Positions 36,952 to 48,737 of a DNA stretch of 64,000 bases are shown here, piece by piece. Each line of letters opens with the position of its first letter. Within the stretch, counting starts at the first letter, position 1. The notes under the pieces were generated by a model. That model was given only the letters and a program-made list of their open reading frames with translations, made no database searches and was not told where the DNA came from. This stretch comes from Stromatinia cepivora (taxonomy: Eukaryota > Ascomycota > Leotiomycetes > Helotiales > Sclerotiniaceae): contig RCTD01000016.1 in NCBI GenBank assembly GCA_014898415.1, positions 1,240,001 through 1,304,000 of the forward strand, in the 5' to 3' direction. Made by a program: the position numbers and the translations under genes.

Positions 36952-38958
36952 CCATCTATTTCGAAATGGGGGTACCACTCCTGCTTGCTTCCGCTTCCGC
37001 TTGCTTGTGCTTTGTGCCACCCAGTGATAATACTCGTATGTAATAATCGTATCTATGTAAAAAAAAAAGATATTCAATATCAAGTGGCCAAAATTGGTGT
37101 TGTTGAATTTGGGAATTACTAAAACACTACAGCCCGGCTAATGTTATTAGTGACAGCCGTTATTCACGAATCCTTGTTTCCCCAGCTCTAAAATCTTTGA
37201 ACTAAGATAAAAGTTTATCGCCGCTTTATTGTTGCGGGCACCGGTACTTGGTGAATCGATGTGGGTGTTTGTTTGGACCCCCGGAAACGGTACTATTGGT
37301 TCTAAGATATTTTGTTCGGATAATGGTGATTGTAAATGTGAATATCGATAAGTGTTTCATTATTCATTCATCCACAGGATCTTTCCGATTGATAGAGAAT
37401 CTTCAGATACGATACGCCTTTATCATGCATACAACAAACACGAAGGTAGAAAGTTAATAAAATAAAGTTATGACACCTAACCCGTTGATTCGTCAAACAG
37501 AACAGTCCACTTTTTAACGTCACATCAGTCTGACGGTCACCTACTCCATAAGTGAGGAGACGGGAAGCTTAAGTGTCACGGTTAAATATCTATTCCTAAG
37601 GATAAAATGGAAAGATGCTTGAAAAGATGCAGGTTGAACATGGGTTTCATGGGTACAACATATTACGGTAACGGGATTTCGGGATAAAGGGTAGAAGGGT
37701 ATGTACTCCATAGATGAATGCAGTGAATGAGGTGGATGAATGTGAATGAAGTGAATGAATGAAGTGACTGGATGAAAGGTAAAAAGTATCGAGGCGGAGA
37801 GATGGATTCAATGGATATATCGCCCCATATTCATGTAGATGAAGATCAACAGATGTTCGGTGTGATCAGATAGATACATTAAATGCCGAATAAATGAATC
37901 AACCGCTCACTGTTGGATGGTAACTTCAAGAATGGGTGGGGTGAGAATGATGAGAATCAAAGGAATCCGTGAAGGAGGCAAATATCTACTACCTAGGTGA
38001 TTAGAATCCCATCGAACCTCTCTCTCGTTCATGCACAATGCACAAATTCATTTTTCTAGTCTAGTCAATACGAAGGGCAGTCATCTGTTTTCCCGATTCC
38101 CCCTCATTCACTAATGGTATGAGGTCTCCAAGTAAAAGCCATCCATACAACCAAATCTTAAGATAGTGACAATTTTCGGAAAAAAAAGTTGTGCATCTCT
38201 ACGGAGTATGTGCCAATCTTGATCAAGTTACGGTCACTACGCATACCACTGAAAAATTGAAGCTAGTGAAGAATGTCTCGAATAATATTCTCAGGATTGA
38301 GTGAATTTGATTCATTTAATTGGTCAAATTCAAGAAACTAAACTAAAACAAGATTAATCCTGTTGTCAAGGCTTTCATACTAGCTTAATCTTGGTGCAGA
38401 TGGAGGCGCTTTTGGATAAGTTGGGGCTCACCAGGGTGGTAGATCGAAGAGAATCTTACCAGGTGAATGAATATATGGACGATTATCTCCTCTTTCTCCT
38501 CCATCTTCCACCGTCCATTACTCCTTTTTCACCTTCTTGTATCTTGAAAAAAACACATTCGCTTTTTGTATTTAAACATCTATCAGAAACTGCTCTTGGG
38601 AATTCATTCGTTCAGTTCTTCAACAACATACATACCTACATACCTACATACATACATACATACATACTCACACACATACATACTCACACACATACATACC
38701 TGACATTTTCGTATTCCTGCAAGGTAAATAAACTTTGATTCCTCGTTACATTCCAATCAGGCAAACGAAAATACGCCCGCCACCACTTTTAAATTTGAGC
38801 AACATCTCATTTTTCTAGAGAAAGATTTTGAAGACTGACCTTTTGTGTTGATAGTTTACGTCGAGAATACATTTGTCAAGTACGAAAACCTTCGACTTTA
38901 ATCTCAACCTTCTACCTCCACTACCACCTCCACTTCTTCCCCATCAAAATAATTCAAA
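36952..38958. other. Intergenic, divergent
   Basis: Divergent promoter region between the PX gene (-) and the small GPI-type protein gene (+). Contains GAATGAAGTGAATGA-type repeats (about 37725-37770) and a CATA/CATAC microsatellite (about 38627-38700). No further gene seen. Confidence 0.6.
38627..38700. repeat. CATAC/CATA microsatellite
   Basis: About 75 bp of ACATACATACCT / ACTCACAC units. Confidence 0.85.
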
Positions 38959-39689
38959 ATGCATTCCTCCAAGATCGCTACAGCTTTCATTGCCACTGCT
39001 CTTGTTAGCTTCACAACTGCTCAATATACTATTGATCCTTCAAGTGTTTTATTGGCTACTCGTAGTAAGTTTTTCTCTCCTTCGTTTCCTTTCCATCATA
39101 GAAAGTATACTAACCAGCATATCTAGAATCATGGTGTCAATCCCAAACTCAAACTTGTCCATCTCTCTGCTTGCAAAATGGTGGCAACGATTCAACCACC
39201 GAGACCAACACTTGTGATCCTGTAAGTGCATTATCATCTTCTCTTTCCACTTTTCCAAACTTCAAAAGTCAAGTCTAACTAACTCAAAAATAGGAAACCC
39301 TCGACTATGCATGTATTTGCGGCAACGGTCTCTCTCCAAATGCATCCGAATACTCTCTAACCCTTCCCTACTTCATCTGTACTCAATACGCCACCAACTG
39401 CGTCGCTGGCTGTAACGGAGATAATAATTGTCAAGCAGCCTGCAGAGATGACCATCCATGTGGAGCTCAAAACCCAACTCGTATCAATACCACCAGCAGT
39501 GCCACTCAAAGTGCAACCAGTACAGCAGGAGCATCTAGCACAAACGCCGTTGCATATACAGGATTGGGTGGATCATCTTCAACATCTACTCCTAAGAGTG
39601 GTGCTCAGATGACTATGGATTTTGGAAAATCATATGGTTTGGCAGTTGTTTTCGCGGGTGTTTTTGCGGGTTTCACTTTGGTCATGTAG
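38959..39689 (+). CDS. Small secreted cysteine-rich protein, probably GPI-anchored
   Basis: Protein of 198 residues from exons 38959-39064, 39127-39221 and 39294-39689. The signal peptide MHSSKIATAFIATALVSFTTA is followed by a compact Cys-rich domain with about 12 cysteines (SWCQSQTQTCPSLCLQNGG, YACICGNGLSPN, ICTQYATNCVAGCNGDNNC). A Ser/Thr/Ala-rich linker and a hydrophobic C-terminus (SYGLAVVFAGVFAGFTLVM) follow, typical of GPI attachment. This layout is that of a common fungal wall-protein family (DUF7707 type, from memory). Probably cell-wall or surface located; molecular function unknown. Confidence 0.9.
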
Positions 39690-41645
39690 ATTGACCGCTT
39701 AATGGATTGTTGAAGGTGGAGTGGATTAATGGGTCGGTTTGTTTTCGTTTGCAAGATATCATATCATTTCATATCGTATCGTATGATATTGATGTTGATA
39801 TTGATACGGACATTGCAAGACGAACATTCTCGAATTGGTACTTGAGGTGTTTTTGAAACTTTAGCGATCATTAAATGTGCGTTTGGTTTTCCAGTTTCCT
39901 GCTTTTGGAATGTTTGAGGGCTGGGTTGGCCTTTTGGTTGCGCATACATATTACAATGTCTGTCATCCTAGGATACAAATATGGATGAATTAATGGAGAG
40001 AGCTGGTAGTTACTTACTGGCTCGGTTTGGTAATGAAAGGGGAGTGTTGATGAAGAAGAGAGTCTAGATCTTTTAGATTTAGATAACAAAAGCCGTACTT
40101 CTAGCTACGAAATAGAAGTCAATTTTTAAAATGCAATTCCAGGGCTCCAAGGCTCGATGTAATGTTGATGATGAAGTATTGTGCAGTGAATCCTGGCTTC
40201 CTTCATTGAAAACAAGAAACACGAAACCAGAAACATGAAGTCAATCCAATACTGAGTGTATGTGTATAGTGTGAAGATAGGTAGATAAAGATATAGAAAT
40301 ACGAAGAAATGCAAAAGAAAACATCCTTGACGTCCTTCATTTTATATTGGATTTGAGTGAATGAGTGATTGATTGGCATGTGAAATTCGCCTAATAGATG
40401 ATGAAGATTAGTAGCTAGTATTTGGAAAATAGGTAGGGTGTTATTGGAAATTTGATTGAGGGTTGTGATGATTATATATTAGAGAGGGTATTCTTATCAA
40501 GATTACTACTTATATAAACCCAATGCGGATTCCAAGATAAGACTACATACAAGCCCGTTTATATAGAAAATCATTATCACATGAAAGATTTTTTAGTTTT
40601 AAGAAAGTCTCTTTACCGCTTGATATCAATTGCAAATGACTACGGAATAAGCTTGAAAAAAAGCTGACGTGGAACTTCATTAGTCTACAGAATACGGAGT
40701 AGAACCCTTCTATTACTCGTACTAGAAGCTGTAGAAGACTTTCAACCCCTGACCAGACCGACCGACCGACCGACAACTTTAGATCTAATACCAAGAGTAC
40801 CTAGTTAGCTAGTAGCTTTCTTTCCCCTGGAAATAATTGGTAGGAAGTTGGAAGGAAAAGGAAAGGTGCTAGGTAGTTAAGATTTCCTTGTGAAGTTGTT
40901 TTCTTCTAGAAATTTTATTTTTGTTTCTGTTTTTCTATCGATTTCTTCAATTTCTTCGATTGCTTCGTTTGCTTTTGTTGTTTTTCGTGTATACGTAATA
41001 ACTTCACTCCAAACAGCAAATATAAACACAAACACAAACACAACAATCAATTAATCAATTCACGGAAACCATCGGGACGCACCCACATCAATTAGCCCAG
41101 CCAAGCGCAGCCCGATATCCCACGCTGCCGTGATTCACCAATTCACCAATTCACTCCCTAGTGCTTCCATCACTTCCCACCTAGATATTTAACACATCCC
41201 CTCACCCACCACCACTCCAACTTTTCCATTCGCTCGGGAGGAAGCGCATTCCGCCCACGACCGAAAATATTCACGAGAAGATCGATTCAGTGCTGGCTGT
41301 GAATACGGCGTCGGCAAATACGTTTAGAGATAGTGAGGTGTTACCATTGCCGGTTACGACACCGAAGACGCTGAGGGTGAAGGGGTTGAGGGAGAGAGTG
41401 GGTGATTTGGAGGAGATGGTGGTGAATATGAGTAGGTTTTTCCCTAGTGCTGGTTTTTTTTTTTTTTCCTTTTTTTTTGGCGGGGGAGGGAGAAGAGGTG
41501 GGAGAGGTGAGCAGAGGGGGGATGGATTTTGCAGATTGAGAAATCCGCAGATATTTCCAGCAAAACCAATGAAGGAAAAGGAAACAAGCACAAGAAAGTC
41601 AACCCATAAGAAAAGAAAGCTAACAACTTCCCCCACCAAAAACAG
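39690..41645. other. Intergenic; possible unassigned coding stretch at 41230-41435
   Basis: Mostly non-coding. GACC repeats (GACCGACCGACCGACC) occur near 40756-40772. Between about 41227 and 41435 a + strand frame is open and protein-like (for example SVLAVNTASANTFRDSEVLP and KGLRERVGDLEEMVV), but no known family or splice partner was found. It may be a first exon of the downstream phosphotransferase or an unrelated gene piece. Confidence 0.45.
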
Positions 41646-43529
41646 AAGAAGCAGCGCATGAATGCGTCTCGGAAGAAGCACTCGTGCATCTGAAATCGTA
41701 CAAATATTCGAGCGTGGATAAGAGTTTGATTTCGAATTATATCTTGAAACATTATGTGGGTTTTGATTTCTGTTCTTTTTTGAGTTTTTTTGGAATTTTT
41801 CATAAAGTAGGCGATGGAGGATGGAGGGAGAGGGCTTTCATGCTTGTACTTGGTTTTTGGCTGTGGTGTCTGCAGCATGGAGGATGAGAATAGATGGGTT
41901 GAGCACGGCGAGCTTGAAGCTTGAGGGCTTGGGCGGATTGGATGGTGGGGAGGGGGGTGGAAGGTTTTATGTCAATGTTCTATTGTTCTTGAAGCTTTTT
42001 TACATAAGAGGGTTTGGGGCTTGCTGGGTGGGTGAAGGGGGCGGCGGGGAGCTTTCATTTCAGTGTTCTTTTTGGCGTCTCGTTTCCAAATTACATTTCG
42101 AGCGCAGCGAGCTATGGGGGTTTGGGGGCTTGCCCCCATGAAGGAAGAATCAGACTAACAAAATCATTATAGTGGAATGGCTTCGTCGAATTATTACCAT
42201 TATGGTTGGCACCAAACATGGTTACGTTGTTGGGATTCTTTTTCATTCTGACTAATGTTATCTGTTTGGAGCTCTTCATGCCGGATTTGGTTGGACCTGT
42301 AGGTGTTTTTCTTCGCTGGCTTTCTATATTCTTTTACCCTTAACCTCTCCTGCACCCTCCATCGACCTATTTTCCCCTCCCGCCAGTCTGCGAATCTGCG
42401 AATTTGCAAACAATATGGAAGATACTAACCAAATTCATAGGGACCATCATGGTTATACTACAGTTTTGCCTTCGGTTTATGGATGTATTCAACAATGGAC
42501 AACGTAGATGGAAAACAAGCTCGAAGAACAGGAACATCTAGCGGTCTCGGTGAACTCTTCGACCACGGAATCGATTCTCTAAATTGTACACTTGCATCAC
42601 TTTGCGAAACGGCTGCTATGGGTTTAGGTACATCTAGAGCTGGAGTCTTCACTGCGTTGATTCCATGTTTACCCATGTTCTTTTCAACTTGGGAAACATA
42701 TCATACACATACATTATACTTGGGGATTTTCAATGGACCAACAGAAGGATTAATATTGGCTTGTACGATTATGATCCTAAGTGGATATTATGGACCGGAA
42801 ATTTGGACACATCGAATTACGGATTTAGTCGGTCATCATTATTTCCTCGGATATCATGAATTTTTCGGTTCTTATTCCGTTAGAGATCTATGGGTACCAA
42901 TTCTCGTCGTCTCATTATTCGGTATTCATGTTCCTTTCTGCGTTATAAATGTGGTTAAAGCAAGAAGAAGAGATAATTTGCCCGTTTTGCCCGTTTTCCT
43001 CGAATGGACTCCTATGGCAGTTTTCACTTTGAGTATTGGTGCTTGGCTTTTCTCTCCATACTCAACACTCATGGCAGAGAATCGTTTGGTCCTTTTCTGT
43101 CTTACAATGAGTTTTGTCTTTGGAAGAATGACAACGAAAATTATTCTGGCACATCTTACGAGACAACCATTTCCTTACTGGACAGTTATGCTCACACCAC
43201 TTGTCGGAGGCGCTATTCTTGGTAATCTCCCACGATTTGGTTTGCCAGCTGTTAGCGTAGGAGTAGAATTATGGTATCTAAGAGCATACTTTGTTTTTGC
43301 TCTAGTGGTTTATTTTAGATGGGCTTGGTTGGTGGTTACGAGTATTTGTGACTACTTGGGAATTAATTGTCTTACGATTCCGGAACAGAAGTTGGAGGAG
43401 ATTTACAGAAATCAGGAAATGGAGAAGAGATTGGAGAAGAGGGGATTGGAAGTTAATGGGAGGAGAACACCTAGTGGAAGTGGATCGAAGAGTCCGATTG
43501 GAATGCCAAATGGGAAGAGGGCTGATTAG
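41646..43529 (+). CDS. EPT1: Ethanolamine/choline phosphotransferase (CDP-alcohol phosphatidyltransferase); start unresolved
   Basis: Last step of the Kennedy pathway: transfers phosphoethanolamine or phosphocholine from the CDP-alcohol to diacylglycerol in the ER/Golgi. Exons 41646-41755, 42173-42298 and 42441-43529 are joined by phase and conserved sequence (KSYKYSSVDKSLISNYILK / WNGFVELLPLWLAPNMVTLL). The catalytic signature DG-x2-AR-x8-G-x3-D-x3-D is complete across DGKQARRTGTSSGLG and ELFDHGID. Several membrane segments follow, and the soluble C-terminus ends PIGMPNGKRAD. The first listed exon begins with a splice acceptor (AAAACAG) in phase 1 and has no in-frame ATG, so a short 5' exon is missing from this model. 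The 417-bp second intron is unusually long and G-rich. Confidence 0.9.
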
Positions 43530-44221
43530 GTTGGAGGTGAGGGTGAAGATGTATAGATCGCATTTTCGAAATCGTGGGGACTAGACGGGGCATTGGAAAG
43601 ACGAGTAAACGGTATTCTAGAGATGCAGCTAGGGATACAACGAAGGACATTCTGAGTGTGGGTATGGTCGGTACGGGTGGATGATGAATAGGTGATGATG
43701 AGTAACGAACTAGTAATCCGGACATAACATGAGGTCAAATAAAAAAAGGCATAAGTTTCACGTATGGATGGGATGCATGTAGATATTTTAACCATTTTTA
43801 ATACAGAAAATCGGGAGAGGAGAGTAAGGAAAATAGGAGAAGACGGGGAGGCGGATACAGGAATTGATGGAAAGAGGTAATCTTCTTACTACTACAGTTA
43901 TTGTATGGCTGAAAGAAAGAAACTCTGCTTACTATGTATGTATGCAGGGTTGAGCGGTGGAATTTTAATTTAATTTAATATTTTTGTTCTTTTTATTCTT
44001 TCTCTTTATGAGTGAGTATTGGATTTGTATGGATGGGATAGAGGATGGATGGGGGATGAGGGATGGGGGATTGGGGTGAAATGAGATACTTATCTTTTTG
44101 ACGTCAATTATCAATACTGATATTACCTATACCACTCTCAGCATCGTGGCCAAAGCTACCAAAACTACATAATTGGCCTTGTGCTCACGCCACGAGAAGA
44201 TAACTTTCGATTTAAGTCTTA
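43530..44221. other. Intergenic, convergent 3' ends
   Basis: 3' flanks of the phosphotransferase (+) and the P450 (-). No gene pattern. Confidence 0.6.
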
Positions 44222-45964
44222 CTACCAAATATATTCAGAATATATATGAACTGCAAACAAAATTAACCAACACCACATTAGCATACTGACCCCATGATTA
44301 AGACCGTTGTCCATATCCACATGCAGAAGAATACTCGCATCATTAGAAAGGAGACTCGCCTCGCTTTCCCGACGCCTCATCAACAATTCTGCCTCTCTAT
44401 CAGGGAAGACAAACTCGAACGCAGACATGTTCGCCGGGCTTCCATGCTGCGGCATCAATTTAAAGTCATAATCCATTATCAACTTTGTGAGAAGAACCTT
44501 GATTGCCAAGCTCGCAAAGAATCTTCCAGGGCACGCTAATTTCCCGTATCCAAAATTGAGCATGTTCCGCTCTGTTGTAGCAAATTCATGCATGTGCGCT
44601 TCTCCCTGTTCTTTCCGCAGCCTGTATGATCACATTGGATCGAAAGATTGGGGGTTGGCATTCACTTGTGGGTCGTTCTGAATAGCGTGTGTCGCCATGC
44701 AGACATGTGCACCTTTTTCCAACTTAGTCTGATCACTCAGGATGTAGGACTCTTCCATGATACGATGCATCGACAGAACACTCGGGGGGGCTGAATCTTT
44801 GGCACTCTCTAAGGAGGCTGTCCATCTTGCGCAGTTTTGAATATGATGATTTTTTCCACCCACTATCCTCTTCATATACATCGTGAATCTCCTTCCGAAG
44901 CTCGTCAAAGTACTCTGGGTGCGCTGCTAGGTCGAAAAGCACATGAACCGCATTCATCTGAGTGCTATGAATGGATGCCAAAGATAGGACCATCTCGAGG
45001 TGTGCCATCAGTTTAGGGTCTCTTTCTGATGTGGAGGCAGTTTCGACCATCCGGGACATAACAGATTCCTCTTCAGATCTTTCTTTGACCATTCCACCCG
45101 AAGACTTTCGCAACAGTTCTTTGAAAATAGGTGCCAAGAATACTTTGCCTCTCCTGATATGACTTTTACCTCTCCACACGGATGGCAAAATCGGACCTAG
45201 AAGAGGATGTAACCATGTCGGAAACGAGCGCATCGTGACAATAGTGACGAAGGCTTTGTACGTCAGCTCCGAAGTCCCACAGATGATCAGTTTTAACTCA
45301 CTGTTCTCTGTAAATTCCGTCGATATCTCAAGCCACTGAGGGCTGCGGCAATATGGTAGTCCAAGAAAAACACCCCCACTCATCCTTGCCCCGCGCATCA
45401 ACAACTCCTTGTAGGGGTTGAAAGGCAGCCACTTGTTTTCGCAGTTCGGCATCTCGGAACTAATATAAGCCACGAGCTCGTCTTCTATGGGTTTCGTGAC
45501 CGCGTTTAGATTTGGCGTCAACTTAGTTTGGACTGTTCGATGGTGTAGATTGTTTGTTCGAAGGAAACTTAAGCCGGTATATGAGCCCAGCAGATTGTGG
45601 ATGTGAGCTTTTGTGGGATTGGCAACCGAGGTAGGCAATACACTGAATTCGTCAACGTGTTTCGAGGGGAGAACAATCATGTCCGCGCCACTGCTCAAAG
45701 ACCGGAAAGCTTGCACTGTGTACCAATTCGGTCAACTTTGTTTGAATCAAAGGTATGCATGATATTCACCTTGGTATAACTTTCATTGATGACTTTCGAG
45801 GCATCGGTGAAATATCGATAATTGGCATAGATGCGTGGCTCAAATATGGTACTAGCGCCGACAGTAGGGAATCTATTTGCCCCTAAGAACCTCAGAATGA
45901 CAGAAAGGAGATAGGAGGAGATTGTAATGGCAGCAATTGCCCATACAATAATCATATTGTCCAT
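44222..45964 (-). pseudogene. Cytochrome P450, disrupted (diterpenoid cluster)
   Basis: A monooxygenase of the type found in fungal gibberellin/indole-diterpene clusters. Exon 1 (45770-45964) has an N-terminal membrane anchor (IVWAIAAITISSYLLSVIL). Exon 2 (44222-45715) carries the I-helix region (LASIHSTQMNAVHVLFDLAA), the K-helix ExxR (LLRECQRFSPP) and the heme loop FGYGKLACPGRFFA with its Cys ligand. Lesions: a C7 run (44784-44790, G on +) adds one base between QRFSPP and SVLSMHRIMEES; an in-frame TGA (44630-44632) replaces an expected Arg codon in FDPM-R-SYRLRKEQ; and the exon 1/2 junction is one base short of the frame needed for K-V-QAFRSL. All conserved motifs are otherwise present. The substrate is inferred from the neighbouring terpene synthase. 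Confidence 0.88.
44630..44632 (-). other. Nonsense codon in the P450
   Basis: TGA in frame between SFDPM and SYRLRKEQGEAHMHEF. A CGA-to-TGA change is the simplest explanation. The same frame continues to the heme-binding loop. Confidence 0.8.
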
Positions 45965-46319
45965 GGAGGCGGAGTTTTTTTTGAAAGCTTGTATTCGAAG
46001 GATTGCTTGTTGGCAATGCGATGCTCACCCTTCTCTTTCAGCTTGCGGGGCGGTTGGTTGAAAGCGTTTTGCCATCATGAGCTTCATGTTTCTCGAATAA
46101 GTTCCAACACTTGTGGAACTTCACTTCCGATAAAGAGCCGCGTTGTCTTGCTACATCTCTACCTATGTCAATTCCGAACAAAATCCTACATTCCAATCTT
46201 GTACCTGTGCATTCATCCACGTCGGGTCGTTCGTATTAATACCTAGCACAAGAGGAGTCCTGCAGTTGGTGATATGTCGGTTTCCGGGTTTAGAACTCTT
46301 CGGCTCATTGGGATATCTC

Positions 46320-46899
46320 TGCCTATATCATATCCGTACACGGTGACTATTTCCATTGTTGTTCGAAGCATCTTTGTCTGGATGGTAGCAGCGGCTAAGC
46401 TGCATGTAAACCAATATTTGCGCCTCCGTGTTTGTCAGCCGACTACAATCGCTTCAGTGAGTAAAATTCAATACTTGGTAGAAGTGGGCACTGACATCTC
46501 CTAGCTTTGGTGACGAAGAACTTTATTTGGAGCAGGATTGAATCATGTGCTTCCATAGTCGCAGCTTGTCTTCCAACATATGGACCGCTCATACCCAAAG
46601 GTCGCTTCCTAGACCCTTTGATACGAAATGCAGTTTCCTTGGTCTCGATCCGGAGCAGAAGCAACAAAAGCATCAATAATAACACTGGGAAGGGAGATTC
46701 CGTCAATCCAATTATCTCGACCGAGCTTCCTGATGCAAACAGAAGCTGGCGGAAGCTAAGCGATGCTGGGGAAACTACAACCTCAAAATCTAAGTCTGCA
46801 ATTAATCACGCCGGGGTTGATGAGATCTCTGAAGCCCCTGCGATCCCGGTGAATCAGATTCAAGTCAGCAAACAGTTTGACGTTCAATACAATGGATAG
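46320..46899 (+). pseudogene. Rhodopsin-domain (fungal integral membrane) protein, C-terminal fragment
   Basis: The last exon (46505-46899) is preceded by a canonical intron (GTGAGT at 46457, CTGACATCTCCTAG before 46505). Spliced, it reads SADYNRFTLVTKNFIWSRIE then SCASIVAACLPTYGPLI, matching the D-x-T-x2-x-V-x3-IWSxxE..CxPxxxPL pattern of the fungal rhodopsin/Pth11-like membrane family. A hydrophilic Ser/Asn-rich tail follows. Further upstream only disjointed, out-of-frame hydrophobic pieces can be read (ISIVVRSIFVWMVAAA), so the N-terminal transmembrane part is lost or degraded. Function unknown; the family is common next to secondary-metabolite genes. Confidence 0.6.
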
Positions 46900-47675
46900 T
46901 TACTTATATTTAATCTGGGGCAATGCGGGTTTAAGGCAAATTGGATTGCTGGCTAATAACTGAGGATAAGAGGATGGACTAGGGTCTACGGTAAATATGC
47001 TACGGCAGATATGCGAATAGCAGTGTGATGGAGAAGAAGGTTGTATACGTTGATAGATGATAGTAAAATACAGTAGCGTAGAATTTTTTTGGTTTGAATG
47101 TTACTAAATACCCATGAACTCACTGTGCCAAACACTGGTCGAACACAATGACAATTCAAGCTGGTGAGTGAGATTCAAGATTCCCAGACTCCACAGTTTA
47201 TCAATCATAGATTTTTTTCATCTGAAAGGGAACTCGCCTTTCGTGTTGTAAAGATGTGGTTCTGTAAGTTGTTGCTACTTCCAATCCACTGCCCATATTG
47301 CCAGTTCATGTGTGCAGTTACAGGGCAGACTGACAACGGAAGAACTTGAACGAAAAATCTCTTCATGATTAGTTCTCGACTCCTATAATGCATCATCACC
47401 ATGGGCCAAGCTTATTATATTGTGTTATACGGAATATCGTTAAATTGGGCTTTACGGTGTCCCTGAGAGCTTTTACTGTTTCAATTGCCATAGAGCCTGA
47501 GATTTCATGCGCGACTGTAAGCAAAATGGAGTAATCAGGTGAAATCACCAGGAAGGCTCTCACGCTCTTCAGAAATGGAGATTTTGAGAGTCTTGCATAC
47601 GTGACATTCAATTCTAGCCGAATGCAAAATCATATGTTCTGCTCTACGCAACAACCAATCTCAGCGTCTTCCAAA
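46900..47675. other. Intergenic within the cluster
   Basis: No coding pattern beyond short shadow frames. Confidence 0.5.
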
Positions 47676-48737
47676 TCAGGACGTCTTTTGTCCAACAACA
47701 CATATCCATGGTGTGTCACAAGAAATGCCTTGGGCGTTTTCATCAATCAGCAAATCCATGAACTTGCGGAGCTCGTCCTCTTTCTCCGTTCCCGCTATCA
47801 TTGAATTCTTGGTGAGATCTTCAAATCCAATAGATTGCTATGGGCCCACAATTGTTTATGTCTGCTCTTTTGTGGTATATGGTGGCACTCGATCATTTTC
47901 AGCCCATTCTTCTCATACAAGTTTGGAAGGCCTTCCACCCAACTGTATCATAGATGTTACTATTATGATTTTAATGTACTTCAGAGGTCGGATGCTTACT
48001 TGTATGTGCTGGTGGGCTTTGGTTTGAGCCATTTCTGTCGTGGCCCGGCAACGGCAACTGAAGGCTTCGATGTGTTTGGCTGGCTGACTTCCGTCTTATA
48101 GGTGTTGGACTCGAACCACTGCAAAAATCCTCCGGGCTCTGTGCTAGTTTAGTACAATGGCTCACGTTTCTCTACAACTATCGACTGTTACTCAATAATG
48201 AAATGAGGTTTTTGAGAAGAGTTTCGGCATCCTCGTCATTGACATAGAATAAGGCAAACCTTAGATGTGCCACATCATAGGTTCCTAGAATATTTTGTGG
48301 AAATGGCTTGAATGCATTTTGGGTGACCAAATCAACCTTCTCTGGGAGCCATTCTTTGAGAGGATATTGGGCTGCTGAAATGTCGAAACCGTCGAGCTTT
48401 GCTGATGATGGAAGATCTTCACTAAGCTCGAGGAGCCATATGCTAGTTAACAGATTAGTTTAAGGCCAAAGCAGATGTAGGTGTGTCGTTGCTCACCCGG
48501 TACCAGTGCCAATGTCGGCAATACGCGCTTCCTCTTTGTTGAATTCAATCTTTGGGTGGATGAGATATCCACAAGCCTCCTTTACCAACCAATGATTGTA
48601 ATTGAGACTAGACTTCAGATTAGCTGAAGGAATGATATAATTTGTACCGAGCAGCATTACCGGACCGAAGAGTTGAAGTCTCGGTTGAAAAGGTAGGGCG
48701 CATCCCCAGCTTCCTTTGTTTCTGAAACTGAAGCCAT
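47676..48737 (-). pseudogene. LaeA-like class I methyltransferase with one frameshift (diterpenoid cluster)
   Basis: S-adenosylmethionine-dependent methyltransferase of the fungal LaeA-like group. Exons (minus strand) 48661-48737, 48497-48607, 48192-48442, 48000-48138 and 47676-47942 code for 281 residues after adding one base. Readable in order: FNSSVRLNYNHWLVKE, the SAM-binding motif I ADIGTGTGIW, LDGFDISAAQYP, YDVAHLRFALFYV, KPGGFLQWFES and the terminal DTPWICVVGQK. The third splice acceptor (CACAG at 48139) is fixed by the KPGG motif. Near 47821 the frame slips by -1 (LLDL / DLTKNSMIAGTEKEDEL; GG-to-G would explain it), shortening the last ~65 residues. The core domain is intact, so residual function is possible. 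It is transcribed away from the diterpene synthase. Confidence 0.85.

Noticed and set aside
41271..41681. 136-codon open frame on the minus strand
   Set aside because: Runs antisense to the phosphotransferase 5' region, has a poly-Lys stretch from a T-run and no recognisable domain.
48095..48125. GGTTCGAGTCC-like box suggesting a tRNA
   Set aside because: It is in the coding frame QWFESNTYK of the methyltransferase and no cloverleaf can be built around it.
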